From positions 1,461,501 to 1,525,500 of the forward strand of contig NZ_CANMPJ010000001.1 in NCBI RefSeq assembly GCF_947499705.1: 64,000 bases of DNA, in the 5' to 3' direction. This DNA comes from an uncultured Erythrobacter sp. GTDB taxonomy: Bacteria; Pseudomonadota; Alphaproteobacteria; Sphingomonadales; Sphingomonadaceae. Shown here piece after piece: positions 56,638-64,000 of this stretch. The notes beneath the pieces are model-generated. The model had not been told where the DNA came from, made no database searches, and saw only the letters and a list, made by a program, of their open reading frames with translations. Each line of letters starts with the position of its first letter. Position 1 is the stretch's first letter. The translations under genes were made by a program, and so were the position numbers.

Positions 56638-58487
56638 TAAACCCGCGCTTTAGGCTCGATATACTCCGCGTCGTCGGTCAGCGTGTACTCATGCACCGGA
56701 CGGTAATCCAAGCGGATGTTTGAACCGCGTCCGCCCCAGCCTTCGAACCATGCGACGGTGTGCTTCATCCACTCTTTGTCGTTGCGATCCGGGAAATCTT
56801 CGTGTGCGTGCGCGCCTCGGCTTTCCTTGCGGTTCGCGGCCGATGCCATGGTGACGTTTGCCTGAGCCATCAGGTTGTCGAGTTCCAGCGTCTCGATCAG
56901 GTCGCTGTTCCAGATCAGCGATTTATCGGTGACGTGGATGTCTTCCATCCGCTTGTTCTGATCGGCGAGCTTTTGAACACCTTCATCCATCAGCGCGGTG
57001 TCGCGGAACACGGCGGCGTGCTGCTGCATCGCCTTTTGCATGTCCGAACGGATTGCTGCGGTGGGTGAGCCGCCTTCGGCATAACGGAAGTGATCGACGC
57101 GGGTGAGCGCAAAGTCAGCACTGTCGCCCGGAAGCTCTGGCTGGCTTGCACCTGCTTTGAGATTTTCCTTGAGATGCAGGCCGGTTGCGCGGCCAAACAC
57201 AACGAGGTCGATCAGCGAGTTGGAGCCGAGACGGTTTGCCCCGTGGACCGACACACAGGCCGCTTCGCCAACAGCATAGAGGCCCGGCACAACCGTGTCC
57301 GGATTGCCGTCCGCGCCCAAAGTCACGACTTCGCCGTGATAATTACAGGGGATGCCGCCCATATTGTAATGCACCGTTGGCGTCACCGGCAGCGCTTCGC
57401 GGGTCAGATCGACGCCGGCGAAAATCTTGCCGCTTTCGGTGATACCCGGCAACCGCTCAGCCAGAACCTTGGGATCGATATGGTCGAGGTGCAGGTGGAT
57501 GTGATCGCCATCAGGACCAACACCGCGCCCTTCACGCATTTCAAGCGCCATTGAGCGGCTGACGACGTCGCGCGATGCGAGATCCTTCGCCGATGGAGCA
57601 TAGCGCTCCATAAAGCGTTCGCCTTCGGAATTGGTGAGGTATCCGCCCTCACCCCTCGCGCCTTCGGTAATGAGCACGCCCGCGCCGTAAATGCCGGTCG
57701 GGTGGAACTGGACGAACTCCATGTCCTGCAAAGGCAGGCCAGCGCGCAGCACCATGCCGCCGCCATCACCGGTGCAAGTGTGCGCCGATGTCGCGGTGTA
57801 GTAGCAGCGGCCATAACCACCGGTGGCGAGCACTACCGACTGCGCGCGGAAGCGGTGAATCGTGCCATCATCCAGGCACATCGCCATCACGCCGACGCAC
57901 TTCTTCACGCCGTCCACGTCAGCCATGATCAGGTCGAGCGCGAAATATTCGATGAAGAAGTCGGCATCGTATTTCAGGCTCTGCTGGTACAGCGCGTGGA
58001 GCATCGCATGACCGGTCCGGTCAGCCGCTGCGCAAGTGCGCTGCACGGGCGGACCAGCGCCCATATTCTGCATGTGGCCGCCAAACGGACGCTGATAGAT
58101 CGTGCCGTCTTCGTTCCGCGAGAACGGAACGCCAGCGTGCTCCAGCTCGTAAACCGCAGCCGGCGCTTCGCGCGCAAGATATTCGATCGCGTCTTGATCG
58201 CCCAGCCAGTCCGAACCCTTCACGGTGTCGTACATGTGCCAGGTCCAGTGATCGGGCGTGTTATTGCCAAGGCTCGCCGCGATGCCACCCTGCGCCGCAA
58301 CCGTGTGCGAGCGGGTTGGGAAGACCTTGGAGATGTTCGCGGTGCGCAGGCCAGCTTCCGCTGCGCCCATTGTCGCGCGCAAGCCAGAGCCGCCAGCGCC
58401 GACCACAATCACATCGTAGGTGTGATCGATAATCTTGTACGCGCCCTTGAGATCCGGACCCTTATCGTTGTCCGCTGCAGTGGCCAT
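56634..58487 (-). CDS. sdhA: Succinate dehydrogenase flavoprotein subunit
   Basis: 617 residues from the ATG at 58487 (TAATG with sdhD). [21 protein letters not shown] binds FAD and SHTVAAQGG carries the His that bonds it covalently. [30 protein letters not shown] and [14 protein letters not shown] are catalytic and substrate regions. It oxidises succinate to fumarate in complex II. The gene is followed by a small unknown gene, not by sdhB. Confidence 0.97.
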   Translation of the reverse strand: MATAADNDKGPDLKGAYKIIDHTYDVIVVGAGGSGLRATMGAAEAGLRTANISKVFPTRSHTVAAQGGIAASLGNNTPDHWTWHMYDTVKGSDWLGDQDAIEYLAREAPAAVYELEHAGVPFSRNEDGTIYQRPFGGHMQNMGAGPPVQRTCAAADRTGHAMLHALYQQSLKYDADFFIEYFALDLIMADVDGVKKCVGVMAMCLDDGTIHRFRAQSVVLATGGYGRCYYTATSAHTCTGDGGGMVLRAGLPLQDMEFVQFHPTGIYGAGVLITEGARGEGGYLTNSEGERFMERYAPSAKDLASRDVVSRSMALEMREGRGVGPDGDHIHLHLDHIDPKVLAERLPGITESGKIFAGVDLTREALPVTPTVHYNMGGIPCNYHGEVVTLGADGNPDTVVPGLYAVGEAACVSVHGANRLGSNSLIDLVVFGRATGLHLKENLKAGASQPELPGDSADFALTRVDHFRYAEGGSPTAAIRSDMQKAMQQHAAVFRDTALMDEGVQKLADQNKRMEDIHVTDKSLIWNSDLIETLELDNLMAQANVTMASAANRKESRGAHAHEDFPDRNDKEWMKHTVAWFEGWGGRGSNIRLDYRPVHEYTLTDDAEYIEPKARVY

Positions 58488-58873
58488 TATGCTGAAACTC
58501 CGAGTGCGAGGCGGGCGACGTTGAAGATCGAGAACGCGCCTCCGCCGATAACTGCAATATTGAGCGCGGTCAGAGCCGCGAATTTCGATCCGCTTTCGTG
58601 GACATAATCCTCGATCAGCACCTGCAGACCCATGCGGGCATGCGCAAACAGGCTGATGATAAGCAAGATCATCGCGGTCGCCGGGATCGGTTGTGCGATC
58701 CAAGCGCTGACGGTGGAATAGCTGAGATCGCTGAGCATAACGAAGCTGATCAGCAGCCAGCTCATCAGCACCAGATTACCGATGGCTGTGAAGCGCTGCA
58801 CCAGCCAGTGATGCGCGCCTTCCTGCGCCGAGCCGAGCCCGCGCACTTTCCCGATGGAAGTACCGTTACCCAT
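58487..58873 (-). CDS. sdhD: Succinate dehydrogenase membrane anchor subunit
   Basis: 128 residues from the ATG at 58873, overlapping the sdhC stop (TAATG). Three membrane helices, with [21 protein letters not shown] at the start and [19 protein letters not shown], where the His is a likely haem ligand. It anchors SdhA/B and helps bind ubiquinone. Confidence 0.94.
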   Translation of the reverse strand: MGNGTSIGKVRGLGSAQEGAHHWLVQRFTAIGNLVLMSWLLISFVMLSDLSYSTVSAWIAQPIPATAMILLIISLFAHARMGLQVLIEDYVHESGSKFAALTALNIAVIGGGAFSIFNVARLALGVSA

Positions 58874-59268
58874 TACGCCAGCGCTCCCTTGGGAAAGAGG
58901 ATCAACATCCAGAACCCGCACGTGAGCAGCACGGCGATGATTGGCGAGGCAATCGACCACATCTTATTGGTGTCGAGCTCATAGCCCGCACCGATATCCA
59001 GAACGAAGTGGCGCAGCCCGCTCATCATGTGTGTGAAGAACGCCCAGCTCAGGCCGACCAGGACGACATAGCCCAGCGGCGATGTCATCAGATCGACGAA
59101 CGTGGTGTAAGCTTCAGGACCACTCGCGAGCGCTCCGAGCCACCAGACCAATATGCCCAGCCCAACCAGTGCCATCCCATCACCGGTTGCCCGGTGAAGA
59201 ATGGAAATGAACATGTGCGGCCCCCAGCGCCATATCTGGAGGTGCGGTGAAAGCGGTCTCTGGCTCAT
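58873..59268 (-). CDS. sdhC: Succinate dehydrogenase cytochrome b556 subunit
   Basis: 131 residues from the ATG at 59268; the GTG at 59304 would add 12 residues. RPLSPHLQIWRWGPHMFISILHRATG is the family's N-terminal signature and HMMSGLRHFVLD contains the haem-b ligand. Three membrane helices. It is the first gene of the sdhCDA run. Confidence 0.94.
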   Translation of the reverse strand: MSQRPLSPHLQIWRWGPHMFISILHRATGDGMALVGLGILVWWLGALASGPEAYTTFVDLMTSPLGYVVLVGLSWAFFTHMMSGLRHFVLDIGAGYELDTNKMWSIASPIIAVLLTCGFWMLILFPKGALA

Positions 59269-59376
59269 GGATATCCCGTCCAAACGTGTAAGTGCCTGCT
59301 TCACTTAGCGGACCGCGCGTGTGAGGCAAGCCGTGAGCGCTCGACTCCAGTTGCAAAGTTTTGGATAGGGTCTTGC

Positions 59377-60087
59377 ATGAGCTACATTCTTGTCACGGGA
59401 TCGAGCCGAGGGATTGGAGCGTCAGCGGCTGAAGCGCTGACCGAACGAGGCGTCCAAGTCCTCGGTCATTCAACCAAACCTACATCACTCGATATGATCG
59501 CAGCCGACTTCGCCAATCCGCTGTCGGTGCAGATGCTATGGGAAGAAGCGCTCGAGCGTAGCGATGGACAAATCGATGCGGTCGTCAGCAATGCGGGCGT
59601 GTTCGAAGCCAATAGGCTCGACCGCTCCGACATCGAATGGCTGGATGCTTGGGAAGACACGATGCGGATCAACCTGACGGCGGCCGCGCAACTCAGCCGG
59701 TTTGCGGTGCGGCACTGGCAGTCGCGTGGCGTCGGAGGACGCTTGATCCATGTTGCCAGCCGCGCAGCCTATCGCGGTGATTCTCCGGCGCACTGGCACT
59801 ACGCCGCAGCCAAGGGCGGCATGGTGGCGATGCACAAGACAATCGCGCGTGCTTATGCCAGCGAAGGAATTCTCTCTTACGCCGTCACGCCCGGTTTTAC
59901 CGATACTGCGATGGCGGGGGATTACCTCGAAAGCCGGGGCGGAGCCGGATTGCTTGCGGATATCCCGCTCGGAAAAGTGGCGCAGCCTGAAGAAATCGCC
60001 CGCATTATTGCGTTCTGTGCACTAGATGCTCCGCCTAGTATGACCGGCGCGGTGATCGACGCAAATGGAGCGAGCTTTGTTCGTTAG
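59377..60087 (+). CDS. SDR-family oxidoreductase
   Basis: 236 residues. VTGSSRGIGASAAEAL, VVSNAGVFEANR, HVASRAAYRGDSP and HYAAAKGG (Tyr-x3-Lys) give the Rossmann, active Ser and Tyr/Lys motifs, and it ends GAVIDANGASFVR as FabG-like proteins do. The substrate is unknown. It overlaps the metallo-hydrolase gene by 23 bases. Confidence 0.9.
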   Translation: MSYILVTGSSRGIGASAAEALTERGVQVLGHSTKPTSLDMIAADFANPLSVQMLWEEALERSDGQIDAVVSNAGVFEANRLDRSDIEWLDAWEDTMRINLTAAAQLSRFAVRHWQSRGVGGRLIHVASRAAYRGDSPAHWHYAAAKGGMVAMHKTIARAYASEGILSYAVTPGFTDTAMAGDYLESRGGAGLLADIPLGKVAQPEEIARIIAFCALDAPPSMTGAVIDANGASFVR

Positions 60088-60976
60088 AATTCTGATTTTG
60101 GCCGCCGGGCTGACGCTGGCTTCTTGTGCAACCAGCGAGGCGCAAACTGCAAAAGTCCCGAAAACTGTAACGCCCGCTCAGTGGGCCGAGGGCTGCGAGC
60201 CTTGGGACGAGTGGGACAAGCCCGCCCCTCCGTTCCAAATTCACGGCAATACGTATTACGTCGGCACATGCGGAATATCCTCGATCCTGATTGTCGGAAA
60301 AGAGCAGCATTTCTTGCTCGATACAGGGACCGAAGCTGGATCTGAGGTTGTGCTTGGTAACATTCGCAAACTGGGCGTCGAACCATTCGAGATATTCGCC
60401 GTTGGATACAGCCACGAACATTTCGACCATGTCGGTGGAATGGCCAATGTGATCGAAGCAACCGGCGCAAATCTGGTCTCGTCACCGGCTGCCGAGACGG
60501 TCTTCAATACAGGCAAAGACAATCCGATCGACCCGCAATCTGGCATGCATGAGCCAATGGCACCCGTCGCTGTCGAGATGTTGATCGATAACGGCGAAAC
60601 GATCATCGTCGACGACACCGTTTTCACGGCCATTTTCACCCCAGGCCACACGCCGGGCGCGCTTAGCTGGCACTGGGAGAGCTGCGTTGGAGAAGATTGC
60701 AAGTCAATCGTCTACGCCGACAGCCTCTCCCCCGTCAGCCGCGACGACTACAAGTTCTCCGACCATCCCGACTACATCGCCGACTATCGCGCAGGTCTTG
60801 AGAGGCTTCGCAAACTCGCATGCGATATCCTGCTAACTCCCCATCCTTCGGCCAGCCAGATGTTGAAACGCGCGACCAGCGGTACCTTCGAAGGCGGCAT
60901 GACCTGCGAGCAATACGCCGATGCGGTGGAGAAACGCCTCGATGCGCGTCTCGCCCAGGAAGCCGCCGGAGAATGA
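60065..60976 (+). CDS. Subclass B3-like metallo-beta-lactamase-fold hydrolase
   Basis: 303 residues. A signal ends LTLASC, so it is probably a lipoprotein. The zinc motif reads SHEHFDHVGG (HxHxDH), with TPGHTPGA and a C-terminal LLTPHPSASQM His, the set seen in B3 enzymes. B3-type enzymes with activity have been described from Erythrobacter, as I recall, but activity here is unproven. The ATG at 60065 lies inside the SDR gene; a TTG at 60077 is possible. Confidence 0.85.
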   Translation: MERALFVRILILAAGLTLASCATSEAQTAKVPKTVTPAQWAEGCEPWDEWDKPAPPFQIHGNTYYVGTCGISSILIVGKEQHFLLDTGTEAGSEVVLGNIRKLGVEPFEIFAVGYSHEHFDHVGGMANVIEATGANLVSSPAAETVFNTGKDNPIDPQSGMHEPMAPVAVEMLIDNGETIIVDDTVFTAIFTPGHTPGALSWHWESCVGEDCKSIVYADSLSPVSRDDYKFSDHPDYIADYRAGLERLRKLACDILLTPHPSASQMLKRATSGTFEGGMTCEQYADAVEKRLDARLAQEAAGE

Positions 60977-61884
60977 GTGACAGTTGGAAGCTTACGACCC
61001 ACGCAGCCAAGCAGGTCGTGCAGGCCGCTCTCTTGGTGCATGACGAAATCGAGGAATGGGACCCAAATCTCGTGATTGCTGGCCGGGAATTGTCCGAGGA
61101 TCGTCCGGAAGACTGGGTACTGGAAGCGTGGTATCCCGAAAGGCCCGGCGCAAATCAGATCAGCGCCCTATCCAGCCTGTTTGCGGGCAATGCGCCCAGC
61201 TTCAAGCGCGAGAAGTTGCCCTCCTCCGATTGGGTTGAACTCAGCCAGCAAGGCGCCGAACCGATCCGCGCGGGACCATTCTATGTTCGCACGCCCGGAC
61301 ATGATCCTGATCCCGGCGCGCACAATTTTCTCATTCCCACCGCCCTCGCTTTCGGCACAGGCCAACACCAGACAACCGCCGGGTGTCTTGAGATGCTGGC
61401 GCGACTTAAGCGCGGGGGCATCCGGGCGCGCGACGTTGCCGATATTGGAACGGGGACAGGCTTGCTTGGTTTTGCAGCGCTGTCGCTGTGGCCCCGCGCT
61501 CGCATCACCGCATCCGATATCGATCCGGTCTGTGCGCCGGTGGTTGAGGAAAATGCCCGGCTGAATGGGATCCCGTTGGGCGCGAAGCCAGGTGCCATGA
61601 CGATCGTCATCGCCGATGGCATGAACGATCCTCTGTTGCAGGTTCGCGGCCCCTACGACTTGCTCATCGCCAACATTCTGGCTGGTCCGCTGGTCGATCT
61701 CGCGCCCGACTTCGCGGCCTCAGTGCAACCCAGAGGCAGCATAGTGCTTTCCGGTCTGTTGGCGGGCGAGCAGGAGGAAAAAGTACGCCGAGCCTATCGC
61801 CGTGCCGGTTTCCGCCTCGTGGAGCGATTGCAACGCGGCGATTGGGCGATTCTGTGGCTGAAGCGGCGGTCCGGTGGCCGGTAA
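60973..61884 (+). CDS. prmA: Ribosomal protein L11 methyltransferase
   Basis: 303 residues; start overlaps the previous stop (ATGA). The SAM domain has NFLIPTALAFGTGQHQTTAGCL, VADIGTGTGLLGFAAL, ASDIDPVCAPVVEENARLNGI, LLIANILAGPL and LSGLLAGEQEE, the PrmA set. It methylates Lys and N-terminal residues of L11. It overlaps the next gene by 11 bases. Confidence 0.93.
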   Translation: MSDSWKLTTHAAKQVVQAALLVHDEIEEWDPNLVIAGRELSEDRPEDWVLEAWYPERPGANQISALSSLFAGNAPSFKREKLPSSDWVELSQQGAEPIRAGPFYVRTPGHDPDPGAHNFLIPTALAFGTGQHQTTAGCLEMLARLKRGGIRARDVADIGTGTGLLGFAALSLWPRARITASDIDPVCAPVVEENARLNGIPLGAKPGAMTIVIADGMNDPLLQVRGPYDLLIANILAGPLVDLAPDFAASVQPRGSIVLSGLLAGEQEEKVRRAYRRAGFRLVERLQRGDWAILWLKRRSGGR

Positions 61885-62551
61885 GGCTTTCCGAATCGCG
61901 CGGTGGATTGGGCTGGCACTGCTCGGACTGATCGCCGCCTTTCTGCTGTCGGCCTGGATCGGCTCATCGATACCCCGCAACAGCGAATGGGTGGAACCCG
62001 ATGACGGGGTCACGATCTTGGTCGGACACAACGGGATCCATACAGAAATCATCATGCCGATCGCCACCGAAGCGGTAGATTGGCGCTCGCATTTTCCCCT
62101 CGGTGACATCGACAATCCGAACCGCGATTACACCCATGTCGGCGTGAGTTGGGGCGAGCGCAGTTTCTTCCTCGAAACCCCGACGTGGTCAGACTTGAAT
62201 GTGTTCACGGCCATCGGTGCGCTGTTCGGCGGCGACGGGCTGATCCACGCAGCGTATTATGTCCGCCCTGCCCCAGCCGACGACTTTCGCGAGCTTCGCA
62301 TCCGCCCAGAAGAGTACCGAGTGTTGATCGATCAGATCACTCGCGACCTCAGCCCAAGCGAAAGCCGTCAAACCTATGGCGGATATTCCAGCCATGACGT
62401 GTTCTACGACGCGCTCGGCACCTATCACCTTGGCAACACCTGCAATCAGTGGACCAGCGACCGGCTCGCCGCAGCGGGGATCGAAACCGGTCTTTGGACG
62501 CCGCTGCCCGGAGGCGTGATGAAATGGGTGCCGCGCCCCGGCGAGCGTTAA
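61874..62551 (+). CDS. TIGR02117 / DUF2459-family protein
   Basis: 225 residues from a GTG at 61874. One membrane helix (about residues 9-30) precedes a periplasmic domain with VGHNGIHTEIIMP, YTHVGVSWGERSFFLETPTW and YHLGNTCNQWTSDRLAAAG, where His and Cys look like a catalytic pair. The function is unknown. Its stop overlaps the convergent sigma-factor gene. Confidence 0.88.
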   Translation: MAGKAFRIARWIGLALLGLIAAFLLSAWIGSSIPRNSEWVEPDDGVTILVGHNGIHTEIIMPIATEAVDWRSHFPLGDIDNPNRDYTHVGVSWGERSFFLETPTWSDLNVFTAIGALFGGDGLIHAAYYVRPAPADDFRELRIRPEEYRVLIDQITRDLSPSESRQTYGGYSSHDVFYDALGTYHLGNTCNQWTSDRLAAAGIETGLWTPLPGGVMKWVPRPGER

Positions 62552-63753
62552 GCGCCGGTGAGTTCGATGCGCTTGCGCTCCAAGAACATCCGCTCCGCGC
62601 TCTGCGGTCCCAAACCAAGCGCCGTATCCAGCGCCTGCGCAGCACCCTCGCGGTCCCCCGTCTGGATCAGCAATTCTGCCTTCGCCGCGTAATACGGCCG
62701 CGCTGACTTCAGCCGATCGACGGGAAGTTCCTCGAGCGCGGTCAAACCAGCCTCCGCTCCCTCGATCTTGGCAACCACCATCGCCCGATTGAGCCAAACC
62801 ATCGCGCTTGGACGAAGCGCCAACAACGCATCGTACAGAGCCAGCATCGCATACCAATCAGTCACGCCGTCAAATGCGCGACGCGCATGGGTCAGCTGGA
62901 TCGCAGCCATGATCTGATATGGGCCTGACTGCGCATGAACCGCAGCATCGTCGAGCCAGATTCGTGCCCGCTCAATTGCGGCGCGATCCCACAAACTCGT
63001 GTCCTGTTTCGATAGCGGCACCATCGCGCCGATTGCGTCCACCCGCGCCGCTTCGCGCGAACGTGCCAGCCACACCAGCGCGGCGAGACCCAGAGCCTCG
63101 GGCTCCTGAGGCAGCAGGTCAGCGACCATTTGCGCCAGCCGGGCGATCTCCTCCGACAGCTCGGCATCAACCTCACCGCCTGCATCCTGATACGCCACCG
63201 TGTAAGCCAGTTCGAGCGTCAGGAGTACGGCATCCAGCCGTTCTCCCCACGCCTTGCGCGGAGGAAGTTCAAACGCGATCCCCGCATCGCGGATCTTCGC
63301 CTTGGCGCGGGTAATCCGCTGGAACATTGTCGCCTCGCCGGTGACGAAGACCTGTGCAATTGCGCTTACCGGCAGGCCGCAAATCACTTTCATCGCCAGC
63401 GCGGCGCGCGCTTCCAGCGCAAGCGCAGGATGACAGCAGATAAAGATCAGCCGCAGCCGTTCATCGGGAATCGCTTCGGGAAGTTGAATGATATCTGCCA
63501 CATCGTTCACCAAACTGGCGCCGTCCGCCGCGCGTTCCTCTGCCTGACGTCGCCGGATCGCATCCACGGCCTTGCGTTTGGCCACTGTCAGCAGCCACGC
63601 CGGAGGATTATCGGGCGGAGTATCAAGCGTGAGGCAAGCCTCAGCAGCCTCGGCGAAGGCATCCTCCGCCGCATCAAGATCGCGCAAATGCGCGGCCAGG
63701 GCAGCAACCACCCTTGGCCGCGCATGGGCGATATCAGCAGCGAGGTTGCTCAC
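62548..63753 (-). CDS. ECF sigma factor with C-terminal TPR-like extension (ECF42 type)
   Basis: 401 residues. Sigma region 2 (about 8-70, LDAAEDAFAEAAEACL and WLLTVAKRKAVDAIRRR) and region 4 (about 115-165, LPVSAIAQVFVTGEATMFQRITRAKAKI) precede a DUF6596-type helical extension of about 220 residues with TPR character. ECF42 members show exactly this layout and lie beside DGPF-domain genes, as here (ATGA overlap). There is no anti-sigma gene next to it. Confidence 0.92.
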   Translation of the reverse strand: MSNLAADIAHARPRVVAALAAHLRDLDAAEDAFAEAAEACLTLDTPPDNPPAWLLTVAKRKAVDAIRRRQAEERAADGASLVNDVADIIQLPEAIPDERLRLIFICCHPALALEARAALAMKVICGLPVSAIAQVFVTGEATMFQRITRAKAKIRDAGIAFELPPRKAWGERLDAVLLTLELAYTVAYQDAGGEVDAELSEEIARLAQMVADLLPQEPEALGLAALVWLARSREAARVDAIGAMVPLSKQDTSLWDRAAIERARIWLDDAAVHAQSGPYQIMAAIQLTHARRAFDGVTDWYAMLALYDALLALRPSAMVWLNRAMVVAKIEGAEAGLTALEELPVDRLKSARPYYAAKAELLIQTGDREGAAQALDTALGLGPQSAERMFLERKRIELTGA

Positions 63754-64000
63754 TCTTCATCCGGCCAGATCGGGCGGATCTCGATCGCACCATTGCCGGG
63801 AACAGGGATCATGCGCGCCCATTCGATTGCACCGTCAAGATTGTCCGCTTCGACAACGTAATAGCCGCCAAGCTCCTCATGCGTTTCTGCAAATGGACCG
63901 TCGTGCAGCGTGCCCTCACCAGCTTTGTATTTGATCGTTGTGGCTGTTGAAGCTTCACGCAATCGGTTGCCGGACCATTCGGTGCCGCTCTCAGTGAGCT
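63750..64000 (-). CDS. DGPF/YCII-family protein, C-terminal part
   Basis: 83 residues lie in the window; the start is beyond the right edge. The DGPFAETHEELGGYYVVEAD motif, IEWARMIP and EIRPIWPDE end are the YCII/DGPF signature. It is the usual partner gene of ECF42 sigma factors and probably their target. Its biochemical role is not known. Confidence 0.9.
   Translation of the reverse strand, partial: LTESGTEWSGNRLREASTATTIKYKAGEGTLHDGPFAETHEELGGYYVVEADNLDGAIEWARMIPVPGNGAIEIRPIWPDEE

Noticed and set aside
57702..58607. 301-residue plus-strand open frame
   Set aside because: Antisense to sdhA; His/Arg-rich shadow.

Overview
The window looks like chromosome of a high-GC alphaproteobacterium of the Sphingomonadales, most likely Erythrobacteraceae. 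Pointers are the XrtA (exosortase A) accessory gene set, the sdhC-sdhD-sdhA order, an ECF sigma/DGPF pair of the ECF42 kind, and a GIY-YIG gene carrying the short inverted repeat that I remember as common in this order. This placement is inferred from protein resemblance, not from a marker gene. I saw no rRNA, tRNA, CRISPR array, prophage or transposase. Coding density is very high, with many 4-base (ATGA) or 1-base (TAATG) overlaps between neighbours.

Layout. Positions 1-6910 hold part of an exosortase-A exopolysaccharide locus: chain-length protein, export lipoprotein, PLP decarboxylase and acyl ligase on the minus strand, and a FemAB-like transferase, acyl carrier protein and two hydrolases on the plus strand. 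The accessory enzymes look like an unstudied pathway that activates an amino- or acyl-group on a carrier protein. Positions 6907-18254 are housekeeping: RNA methyltransferase, NAD(P)HX repair, ilvD, N-formylglutamate amidohydrolase, ispE, ETF-ubiquinone oxidoreductase, a uracil-DNA-glycosylase relative, a lytic transglycosylase and moaB.

Positions 18295-21150 are a small accessory spot. A radical SAM gene is followed by an ArsR/SRPBCC pair with a palindromic operator, then by a diverged second copy of the tail of the radical SAM gene and an AT-rich orphan membrane protein. Positions 21192-34646 carry an acyl-CoA ligase, dnaE, Yip1 and DUF6958-like proteins, glutathione peroxidase, the Lol lipoprotein exporter, purF, an SDR and two tandem PilZ proteins. 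Positions 34686-49489 carry a beta-lactamase-fold hydrolase, cfa, photolyase, esterase, rppH, GST, a TPR protein, an RsmB-type methyltransferase, guaB, an M28 peptidase, an SDR and a zinc peptidase.

Positions 49556-56637 hold creD, a blaI/blaR1-like pair with clear TACAnnTGTA operators, a phytase-like/cyclophilin fusion, a legumain-like peptidase and a GIY-YIG gene bracketed by a perfect 30-bp inverted repeat. Positions 56634-64000 hold sdhCDA (no sdhB in the window), an SDR, a B3-like metallo-hydrolase, prmA, a DUF2459 protein, and the ECF sigma/DGPF pair cut by the right edge.

The most distinctive signals are the repeat-bracketed GIY-YIG unit, the XrtA carrier-protein pathway, the BlaI/M56 system with an unfamiliar sensor domain, the protein fusion at 53254-54834, and the duplicated radical SAM tail around the ArsR/SRPBCC pair.
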